Shown in pieces: positions 34,701 to 43,900 of a stretch of DNA of 64,000 nt. The notes beneath the pieces were generated by a model. That model was given only the letters and a program-made list of their open reading frames with translations. It ran no database searches and was not told where the DNA came from. Source of the DNA: Lepisosteus oculatus (Eukaryota; Chordata; Actinopteri; Semionotiformes; Lepisosteidae); the NCBI RefSeq assembly GCF_040954835.1, contig NC_090706.1, positions 28,033,148-28,097,147 on the forward strand. Direction: 5' to 3'. Both the position numbers and the translations under genes were made by a program. How positions within the stretch are numbered: position 1 is the first letter of the stretch; every line of letters begins with the position of its first letter.

Positions 34701-37700
34701 GGAATGCATCTTTTCTTTTTCTAGTGCCGCAAGAAAATATTGAATTTCTACAGAAGATGTTGCGCTTTGTTTTCAAAACAATGCCAAAAGCCAGGTGCTT
34801 TTAAAACGCCAGTTGGGTTGCTTATTGGGAAGGTCCAGAGTCACAGCAAGCCCGTGTCTTTCCATTTCCCTGCACTCACCTGCAGGCGAGGGGTAGCTGG
34901 AGCCTATGTGTACCACTGGGGCAGCCATGGAGCAGGCAGCCGGACCAGCGGCCACAGCTGTGGGTGTACAGCTCTGCGAGGAAGCAGGCACTGAGGACGG
35001 CATGATACCAGGGGGGTAGCAGCACTTTTTCTTCCCTGGTCTTGGCTGATAAACCCAACCTAATAAAACAGGAGCACCATCATTGAAAGATTAGACCAAT
35101 TAGATTAGATGACATATCAGAGACACGAATCAGTTCGGATGGCAGCTATAGATCTTTTCTTTCTGGACTGAACTCCTTGTTAGAATACCATCTTGTGTTC
35201 CATGTTTTCTTTCTGGAGATTAAACAACTGCACCAAGATTCGGTTAGTGTGTATGAACATTGTCACCATGAATGGCCTTATTCCACTATGGCCGTGATGG
35301 CAACACAGACACAGAATCTTCGTTTGTGATTAGGGTTTATCCAAAAACAATGAACTCACTATATTACTCCATTTAAAAAAAAAAGTAATTACATTTTGGA
35401 TCAAGAATAAAAGAATGAATAGAAGAACAATCTTCTACACTCAAGTTCAAGTGTTACAAACCTAGCTTTCTAGGTATCATGGACAGCTATTTTCAATTTA
35501 AGATGACTGCAGTGATAAAGTATGAAATTGAAAGAGTGTCACTTTCTCCAGTATGCGTGCCTGATGCTCCTTGACATAATCCTCTTATAATTTAAAACTA
35601 TTTCCATCTCAACACCAACTCACTGCATGGATAGGAAAAAACAGCAGATTGGCTCAGCATGAAGTCTGTACAACCCTCTTGTTGCTTACTGGCACATCTC
35701 CCTTTGCATCAACAGGAACTGAATGCTTTTCAGTTATTCATTTATCTAAAATCTGGAATTTGTGAAGAACAAATAAGAACTCATGAAGTCTGAGTTGACC
35801 GTTGCATGCAGATAGAAAGCAGATGATTTGAGGGAAGGCTAAAAAAGCTTTAATCACACCAGTGATCACTAGCAGTGATATGTGTGCATGAATGTGGGAA
35901 AGGAGTCGAGCACTTCCCCTGATAGTGTCAGGATAACAAGAGTAAGAGCCAAAAATACTCTTTTACTTCTACCACATGAAAACTGGCAGCGACGTGCGCC
36001 CAATAAATTAGCAGCGCTTGGACTTGTAAAAATAGCTGTGCTGATTGCTTCAAATCTGCTGTGCTTCGGCTGGCTCCATCTCTCACTCACCAGGGAATTC
36101 CTCTCGGTGCTTGTCTTTGATCCTCTGCGCCGCATCGTAGTAAGGCTTCTTCTGCTCCTCGGACAGCCGGTTCCACTCCACTCCCAGCTGCACGCTGATG
36201 TCCGCGTTGTTAGCGGTGGGGTTGGCTTTGGCCAGAGCAGGTCTGTGAATCCTGGCCCACACCATGAAGGCATTCATGGGGCGCTTGATGTGTCCGTTTC
36301 GCTCCTTACAGCAAGGAATCTGAAAATCCCCTATTAAGAGAATCGATCACGGGCAGGCTCAAAGTCTGGAGGTCACTTTCTCCATAGGAAAGGTGGAACT
36401 CGTTACAGTTATACAGCACTTTTCTGAACGCTCCATTCAAAGCGCTTTACAGGTAATGGGGACTCCCCTCCGCCACCACCAGTGTGAAGCCCCAAACTGG
36501 ATGATACGACGGCAGCTATAGTGCACCAGTACTCTCACCACACACCAGCTATCAGTGGGGAGGAGAGCAGATTGATGAAGCCAGTTCATTGATGGGGATT
36601 ATTAGGAGGCCATGACTGGCCAGGGGGAAATTTGGCCAGGACACTGGGGTTACACCCTTACTCTTTTTGAGATACGATGTGGAATTTTTAAGGACCACAG
36701 AGAACCAGGACCTCAGTTTTATATCTTATCCAAAGGAAAACGTCTTTTTTCTTTTATAGTATAGTGTCCCCATCACTATACTGGGGCATTAGGACCCACA
36801 CAGACCACAGGATGAGTGGCCCCTACTGGCCCCCCACTAAGACCTCTTCCAGCAGCAGCCTTATGTTCCAACAGACACTTTTTATGATGCTTCCTTGAAA
36901 CTTACTGAAATCTTGGCATACAAGAAATATGTAACTAAAACTATATCTGCACAATCTGCAACTTTATCTGCACAATATAAGGAGCATGTTCTGCTGGGTG
37001 AAAGCATGGAACGTTATCCAGCTAGTCATAAACATGATCTACTTCTGTGTAGACGTCTAGTAAAATACATTGTAGAATAAACTGAACTGACCTACAGAAA
37101 AGAAATGGGGGTTTGAATAATTGAAAAACACACTGCGCTGAATCTGAAAAAAAAAACGTTCTCTCTGTATCGTAGGCTCTTATTGATCGCGAATGTTATG
37201 TTTAATGCTTTTGCACATAAGTATAGAAAAAAAATCAGAGCATTTCAAAAATCCCTACATTAGCGGAGACAGTGTCAAAGCCAGCTGTCCCCTCTGCAGC
37301 CCTGCGTGACCTCGGGCGCGGAGTTACCTGACTCCGACGGCGGGAGGGTGAGCGGCACGTTTCTGGTCTCCACCTTCACGGAGGTGTGCGCCAGCGGCTG
37401 CAGCGCGATGGGCAGAGCGGGGAAGGGCACTCTGCTCAGCCGGATGGGCTCGGCGGTCAGGAAGGCCGTCGGGAAGCTGTGGTGCAGGACCGCCGGGGCC
37501 GCGCCTCCTCCCCGCCCCGCCGCCGCCGCGCCGCTGGGCGGGACCCGTTCCGTGTCCTCGGGCGGGAGCGGTCGAGGCGTCGCGAAAGCCCCGTCGCTCT
37601 TCTCTCCTTTCTGGCCGCTGGGAGTCGGCCCAGCGCGGGGGTGACCCACGCCTTCCGCCACTCGGCCCTCCTCGGTTTTCACTCCTCCATCGTCCCCGTT

Positions 37701-38009
37701 TGCACTTCTCCTCCTTTTCTCTTTCACCGCCACTCCCACCACGGTTTTCCCACTCGAGGACCTCTCCGCTTTAAAAATGACCGGTATATCTTCCCGCCTG
37801 GGGACCGTTTGGACACGTAATTCACAGGGCCCGCCTGCCTCGGTCTTAACTTGCTCCTCTTTCCGGCCGGACTCGTCACTTTGGGGTTTTCCGGGGCAGC
37901 CGGAGCGGCTCTGGCGCGCCTGGCTTTTGTTTTCCTTTCTGAAGCGATTTTCACTCCTTGTGGCGGGTGACGCTGCTGGTTTTGCCCCGGGTCCTGGGCG
38001 TGTGTCCAT
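31391..38009 (-). CDS. sox30: SOX30 HMG-box transcription factor (gene level, complete)
   Basis: SOX30 is a group H SOX protein, a nuclear DNA-binding factor needed for male germ-cell differentiation in mammals. Five exons (listed below) join in frame to 1965 bases, about 654 residues; the human protein is about 753. The HMG box ([20 protein letters not shown] at residues about 243-262, to about 311) lies in the middle of the protein, as is typical of SOX30. The sequence before it matches [18 protein letters not shown] and the C-terminus ends [18 protein letters not shown], both SOX30 signatures. Start ATG 38009 is the first Met of the open frame and lies in a GC-rich region. Intron 3 carries a decayed transposon and intron 1 a SINE. 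Confidence 0.93.
32677..33181 (-). CDS. sox30: SOX30 exon 4: proline-rich region
   Basis: It encodes [20 protein letters not shown], later [38 protein letters not shown] and [11 protein letters not shown]. The FLPGPHxF segment is the conserved SOX30 one. The acceptor is ttttgcag and the donor is acccag|gtcagc, with an in-frame read-through stop shortly after. Confidence 0.9.
33421..34565. mobile_element. Decayed Tc1-like element with long inverted repeats
   Basis: The left end (33421: gtgaaaaactaagtacaccc) pairs with the right end (about 34435-34460: ggggtgcacttacttttcac), and inner parts also pair (cctttgacaaataacacc with gtgttatttgtcaaatgag). Inside are transposase fragments read on plus: about 34020-34100 (helix-turn-helix part) and 34195-34225 (gaatggccaagtgaaagtcc, the region before the last catalytic Glu). 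There is no open gene. It lies in SOX30 intron 3. Confidence 0.75.
33569..34010 (+). repeat. Unclassified interspersed repeat, copy 2
   Basis: Homologous to 18308-18776 with scattered indels. It lies between the left inverted repeat and the transposase remnants of the surrounding Tc1-like element. Confidence 0.7.
34880..35059 (-). CDS. sox30: SOX30 exon 3: end of HMG box
   Basis: It encodes [20 protein letters not shown], the basic tail of the HMG box, and then a Ser/Ala/Pro-rich segment ending YPSPA. The acceptor is tttattag and the donor is cctgcag|gtgagt. Phase 1 on both sides. Confidence 0.9.
36091..36330 (-). CDS. sox30: SOX30 exon 2: HMG box
   Basis: It encodes [20 protein letters not shown], then the HMG box through [20 protein letters not shown] and PG. 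The acceptor cttaatag at 36331 gives the same phase as the exon 1 donor and exactly the same spacing to the HMG box as human. An internal AG (exon start 36322) would put a stop codon in frame with that donor, so I rejected it. Confidence 0.88.
36405..36868 (-). repeat. 5S-headed SINE, head missing
   Basis: In SOX30 intron 1. It contains agcactttacaggtaatgg-type tail sequence (caaagcgctttacaggtaat), cctcctaataatccccatc reversed and gcattaggacccacacag, but stops before the 5S-like part. Confidence 0.88.
37328..38009 (-). CDS. sox30: SOX30 exon 1: N-terminal region
   Basis: It encodes [15 protein letters not shown] and onward, a basic, proline- and serine-rich low-complexity region ending [19 protein letters not shown]. 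The donor is gtcag|gtaact. A second possible donor (gag|gtcacg, ending at 37304) is weaker and would need a different exon 2 acceptor. Confidence 0.85.
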
Positions 38010-38814
38010 TGCGGGCCTCCGGCTGGGTTTAATTGTGATCTCAACGTCGCTCCTTAGTCCCTTTCCGTTGACAGACAGCGGCTGGAACGGCCGGAATTCA
38101 AAACGGACACCTTGCCGGCGCGAGAGAGAGGGGGGGGTCTTTTATTGGCTTGCAGGCGCGACGCGCAGCGGCTGTCACAATAGGGACCGCGGCGACCCGC
38201 GAGACGTCAAAAGGTTGCCATGGTTCACCTTCACGAACTGAATCCGTCGTCGCTAAAACAGCGTTTCTCTCACGAACCGTATGTGACAGAAGTCTTATAA
38301 CCCCTTTAACTATCACACACCCTCTCACCCCGCTCGAAATCAGAACAATCAAAATGACACCCTAACACGAACACCAGTCATTCATCTGGACTTCACATCC
38401 GCGACGGATTCTTTCCCGGGATTCAGAGCGACCCCTTTGCCCTTGAAACACGTGGGAGCTGAAATGCGTTCAGATACCCCACGCATCTTGCACACGTGTG
38501 AATACGCAAGGAGGATGTTTTTTTTTTAATGACTGCTGTGCCTGAAGAGATTTTTGAAGCTAATAAATTGTATTGAGTGATGGTAGAGTTAAGACACGAT
38601 ATCAGTGTCTTTTAGTTAAATGAAAATAAAAGTTAATAACTTTCCGTTTTTTATCTGGTCTGAATCGTTTGGGACTCGAGACAGCTCACAGGATCCGTGA
38701 ATAAAATCGCATAGTTGTGCAGGAAGACGTTAAAAAGTGTTTTTGTTTGAGTGTTTTAGAAATGCACTTTTTAGGTTAACTGATAATTATGTGTGAACCA
38801 CTGTCGTGCAACAC

Positions 38815-39060
38815 AGTGGTGGAGTGGGTAGTGTTGTTGCCTCACTCCTCCTGGGTTCTGGGTTTGATTCCAGACTGGAGTACCTTCTGTGTGGAGCCTG
38901 CATGTTCCCCCTGGTGCTAGAAAGTCATCCCACCTTCCACAGCCGTGTGTTTGGGTCAGCTGGGGGTCTCTAAATTGCCACCTTGATGGACTGGTGTCCC
39001 ATTCAGAAGGCAGTCCCACCTCTGGACCACAGGCCTCTCCAACAATAAGTGGTTTTCCTT
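38815..39060 (+). repeat. tRNA-headed SINE, diverged copy
   Basis: It contains acacagtggtggagtgggta (A-box side), ctgggtttgattccag (B-box), ctgtgtggagcctgcatgtt and ttgatggactggtgtcccat. Confidence 0.75.
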
Positions 39061-39174
39061 TGTTTTTTTTTTTCTTGAACCGAGAAGAGTACGTGGAGAA
39101 TCCACAGTCCTCAGACACACTGACAGTCAACCCAGAGGACATCTTCAGAATCACCAGTAAAATAGGGACCAGGG

Positions 39175-39405
39175 GAAACCACAAGGAAGAGCATTTAACT
39201 CTGAGAACAGGAGGCACCTCTTTCCACAGAGGGTGGTGGGAGTGTGGAACATGCTGCCCAGCCATGTTGTTGAAGTTGAAAACCTGGTTTCTTCTAAGAA
39301 CCAGTTGGAGGGGAATCTTGGATTGATTAGCTCCTAACCACCAGACTTGATGGACCAAATGGCCTTCTGTCATTTGCAACCCTCCTTCTACTCTTTAATT
39401 GAGCT
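39175..39405 (+). repeat. Interspersed repeat encoding a retroelement-like C-terminus
   Basis: It contains ggaggcacctctttccacag, ggtggtgggagtgtggaaca and tgctgcccagccatgttg. Related copies lie on the minus strand at 54125-54430. The style is that of a non-LTR retrotransposon 3' end common in fish genomes; the family is not known to me. Confidence 0.6.
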
Positions 39406-39474
39406 GTTTAGTTTTTAAAAACATCTACCAGTTGCTTTTAATTACACCCACTGCATTCCCCAGTCTCCAGTTGT

Positions 39475-39730
39475 GCGATTTTCACAGCTCGAGACGCAGG
39501 GGTGGACACCGAGGGTGCACATAGGGGACGACGGAGCGCAGGCAGCCCCCTTCAATCTGCCCCCATACCGGCGCTGCGTTTGCAGGAAGCTGAGAGAGCC
39601 CTACCCCACCGTACCCTCGCCAGTGTTCGGTCAGCTGCTGACAGGACTCGGGCTCGAACCCGGGACACCAGGGTCGTCGAGCACCAATACTGGCTGTTGA
39701 CGTGGGAGGCGTTTCCAATAACAGATGCAT
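39475..39730 (-). repeat. Possible tRNA-derived SINE
   Basis: The minus strand carries a perfect-looking B-box (tgtcccgggttcgagccc) and a GC-rich body. It does not match the other two tRNA-SINE families in the window and no clear A-box spacing was confirmed. Confidence 0.4.
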
Positions 39731-39734
39731 GATA

Positions 39735-40057
39735 AACCATGCATCCATTTGCTCTGTGCTCTAATTCAGAGTGGTGGGGGAGCTGGAGCCTACCCTGGCA
39801 AGCAATGGGTGCAAGGTGGGGTGCACACTGGGTGGGATGCAGACACAGACACAAACATACACACAAACACTCACACCAGGGCCCTTATTCCCAGAAACCA
39901 GTTAAGCTACCTGTATGTGTCTGGACTGTGGGAGGAAACCCATACACAGGGAGACCACATAAACTCCACGCAGCGACAAAGATAGTGTCCCCCGGTCCAG
40001 AATTGTACCCAGCGCTGCGAGACAGCAATGCTAACCATTGCGTCACCACGCCGCCCC
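39735..40057 (-). repeat. tRNA-headed SINE, near full length
   Basis: Minus-strand copy with head ggcggcgtggtgacgcaatg, B-box, body cctcccacagtccagacaca and tail caaatggatgcatgg. Confidence 0.85.
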
Positions 40058-40262
40058 ATATAACTAAACCACTGGCAAAACATACAGGATGTAGGAAAAA
40101 AAGAAGCTGGTGGTTTCTAAAGCTAAACATGGCTGTTTTAGTAGCTTACATATCTCACAACCTCATTTAAAAGATCTTATAATGAGAAGTTGAAAGGAAG
40201 AAATTCTACATAAAACCAATATAAAAAACCATGCAAGAGCCCTATACAAATCCAGTCACTGC

Positions 40263-40780
40263 TTTATTAAAAACTGCATGAAGTACAGACATAGGTGTAG
40301 CTTAATTCAACATTACAGACAGCAGAGATGCGACTACAGAGTGACCCAGCTTTGGATCAGCGCTCATGTTCATCATGGAATGCCTTCTTGAGATTTAGGT
40401 CTGCCCATCACTACTACTGTTTTTCCACGTAATATAATTGCTGCGGAGTTAAAGCGCTTACTTGTTCACCATTTCTTTCCATGTGAAATGGAAAAAATCA
40501 CACCCATCTTTTCACCTGTGGTTATAAAACCCACCAATTTCAGTTACAACTACCTCTGGGCAGAAAACAGGGTAGATAAGCACTTCACAGCTGACACAGC
40601 AGGGCTGAAGGAAAGCCAGGCCAGAGTATTAGGTAAACCACTCGTCTCCTCCTTTCCTTCTGGCACCAGAGATAAACAGCTCCACCTGTTTGTGACCCCT
40701 CCTCTGCTCAGGCCTTCCATTATACAGCCAGAGCTGGTGTTTAGCCCGTGGGGAATGTGCGCCGTCAGGTGTGTGCTTGG
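40263..40780 (-). other. thg1l: THG1L 3' UTR with polyadenylation candidate
   Basis: AATAAA on the minus strand at 40268-40263 lies about 510 bases after the THG1L stop and is the best polyadenylation signal. No coding sequence is seen in between. Confidence 0.5.
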
Positions 40781-40942
40781 CTAGCTCTCCCCCTCCAGAA
40801 TCTCGGGGTGCTCCTGCCAGAACTGGTCCCCGATGATGTCACAATGCAGGGCGACGACTCTGCTCCGGCTGCGCGTCACCACCACCTCCTTCTCCTGCTC
40901 TTCGCTCGCACGTTTCACTGGTTTCGTCACGGTTTCGTTGAA
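40781..40942 (-). CDS. thg1l: THG1L exon 6: C-terminus and stop
   Basis: It encodes [40 protein letters not shown] and [13 protein letters not shown] with stop at 40783-40781. The acceptor is non-CAG (ttcgaag) but keeps frame and restores the human alignment. Confidence 0.9.
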   Translation of the reverse strand, partial: FNETVTKPVKRASEEQEKEVVVTRSRSRVVALHCDIIGDQFWQEHPEILEGES

Positions 40943-43900
40943 CTTCGAATGCATTTAAAAATGGGGTTAAAAAGTTACGCTTTTTGGGGGGGTTCAAAAT
41001 GCAGAAAAGCCAAGCAGCCTAAAATCTAACTACACGCATGCAGACACTGCTATATCCCGATGCAGGTCAGCTATTCTGGTGTACAGGAATGAAAACGGTA
41101 TCACACAGTATCACACAAGATGCATTCCTGACTAACAGACACAAATACTGGATAAGACAAAAGATGAAGGATCATCTTGGAGAAACAGGAATTATGTAAA
41201 CGGCATGTTTTCATGAAAGACTTTGCTGTCTTTGCATTTCACCTTTTTCCAGACCAGAGCTGTGCCTTTCCTGTGGAGTAGAGGCTCGTTGTTGTAGTTA
41301 ATGTTGAACTCTGCAAACAAGATCTCGTTCTTATCGGCTGCTAGAGTGCCCTAAAAAACATGAATGGAAAGCATCAGCACCTCTCCAGCAAACGCCATCT
41401 TGCACTGGCTGCTGTAGCCAAGACCATCAGGCACCAGGTGGTGTGATAAAAGAATCCATCCACCTTCTAAACTGCTTTATCCAGTACAGATATATTGGGG
41501 GAGCCAGAGCCTATCCCAGCAAGCAACGGGCACAAGGTGGGATACACCCTGGACAGGATGCCAGTCCATCACAGTGCACACACACACAGACACACAATTT
41601 TCCCAGAAGCCAATTAAGCTCCCAGCATGACTTTAGACTGTGGGAGGACAGCAGAGCATCCGGAGGACACCCATGTTAACATGGGGAGAACATGCAAACT
41701 CCACACAGACAGAGCCCAGGAACTGAACCCAGAGGCCCCGGCACTGCAAAGCAGCAATGCTAACCAGTGCGGTATCGTACACCCCACACACAAACATAAA
41801 TAAACCACTGCACTACCAGAATTGGAACATCTTAAAACTCAACAAGCCAACTCAAATGGCCCAGCCCAGCCCAGAAAAATCAAATCTGAAAATATCATGG
41901 ACCACCCCAAAAAAGTCCCATCCCAGCTGAATGATCACGTTACAGGTTTTTTTCAATGGCCGGCAAACTGAACGCCAGACACTAGAATCCTGTTTTTTAA
42001 ACCTGATGAACAGCATCGAGCCTTTGTGTTACAGAAGTAAAAACATGCAGGGAAGTTAAAATACTGTGACGTTGTTTCACATGATTTCAGTTTTAAGTCC
42101 TAAGCATTTCCCAGGCCTTTTCTGTTTTTCAAAAGACACACACATAAATTAGCACGATACCATATGTCACTAAAATTGTACAAGGAGGCCAATCCCTCTT
42201 CATGGGTATTCCTGTGCTATAAGGGCCCTTATCAGCTCTGGGTTTTATGAAGAATTTTATACAAAAGCTGAACTGCATTCTGCATGAATGTCCTAGATAT
42301 CGACTCAGGCCCAGAAGATGAAAGTGCTGATCAGAGCGTATTTACCGCAGTGGAGAGTCATCACCTGATGTTTACGGTTCAGGCCTGTTATTTTCCAGTA
42401 TCTGAGTTGTAATTAAGTCCCACAAGCGAAGCTGAGTGATAAAGCCCCGTAATAAAGCTAAGGATTCAATTACACACAGGATGTGTCCAATCAGAAACCT
42501 GCTTCTAAAGAATTTACCTTTGACGTGGTATGAAGACCTTAAAACAGCTTCTGTGTTTTCTTTGTGATTTTTATATTTTATTAAAAGCTTTGATGACTCC
42601 TAAAATAATTAGAGAGGTGTCCTGTTTTAACTCAAGAAGGACCGCCATAAGCATCTTTAGATAAACATGTAAGAATTAGAATAAAAATTCAAATTCTGCT
42701 AATTCTTTACCATGGATTATAAAGTACTGCTTGTTAGGTGACTGCAGTCATAAATTTGTCTCAGATGATTAATCACTAAAAGTGGCTTTCTAAAGCTAGA
42801 AAAAAAAATACATTTTTAATTTAAATTTACATTTAAATTAGAAGTGAATTACATTTTTTTATTTTATTTTATTGGTCACACCAGCTGTTTCAGAAATCTA
42901 GCCCTCTCTTTGAAAGCACAGCAATCCTCCAGTTAGCCCACACACACACACCCCAAAAAACCTTCTCACCCTCAGTCTCTCCTCTGCTTGGGATGTGGTC
43001 AGCCCACCCTTCTGCACCAAAGTCCAAAACACCGTGTTGTACAAGTTATTAATATGACCTGGAAAACAGGAGCACCACGCGAGTCAAAACAGTGGTCGGA
43101 GATTCAGGATGTGAGAAACAGAAACAATCCAGCAAGAGAGCAAAGAGATTCCAGTCGCTGAACATTTGTAGAGCTGTCTTCTTTCCACTTTACCCAGTAC
43201 AGCGTCGCGGAGGAACTGGAGCAACAGGCACAAGGGAAGGGAACACTCTGGATGGGACACCAGTCCATCACAGGACACGGACACACTCACACTCAAACCA
43301 GAGCCAGTTTTCCCAGAACCAGCCTATCTACTGACTGTGGGAGGAAACCCACACAAACTTGGGGAGAACATACAAACGCTACACAGACAGCAATCCCAGG
43401 GATTGAACCTAGGGCACCAGCACTGTGAGACAGCAGGGCCGACCCATCTGCAGAGCAAAATTTTCAAATGGAAAACAAAACATTCACATGTTTTATTTAG
43501 TCGAAAGAGTCTCTGGTGGTGGAGAATGAAGCGCTGGGAGCACTCACAGTCGGCCTGTCTCCAGCTGAGGTAGTCTCTGAGGTTCTGGTTGCTAGGATAC
43601 AGCACCACCCTGCCATCAAAGCCAGGGGGATACTTCAGCTCCTGGTCCCCAAAATAGTCCTTCCAGTAGAAGACGTAGCTAGAGGAGAACTGCGATGCCA
43701 CATGAGTCATCAGCTTGCTGTAGAGGCAAGAGAAGATAAGATGGGCACGCTTGTGGTCTCTGTTACCCACCAAAATGTAAAATACAGCTATTCACAGTGT
43801 GTTTGGCAAGAAGAGGCAAGCTCACAGACGCACTGGGCTTCACATTTGTCCTGTGCTGTGGGCAGTCAACGGTGACAAGTGAGGCTATCTTGGTCATAGC

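Larger units (their letters stand above)
38010..39470. other. SOX30 upstream region
   Basis: 38010-38250 is GC-rich and CpG-rich, continuous with SOX30 exon 1, and is the presumed promoter. 38250-38800 shows nothing recognisable. 38815-39060 and 39175-39405 are repeats (listed). Confidence 0.5.

Noticed and set aside
37275..37327. Continuation of SOX30 exon 1 to its in-frame stop
   Set aside because: This would end the protein before the HMG box; a GTAACT donor at 37327-37326 matches phase and spacing of the HMG exon.
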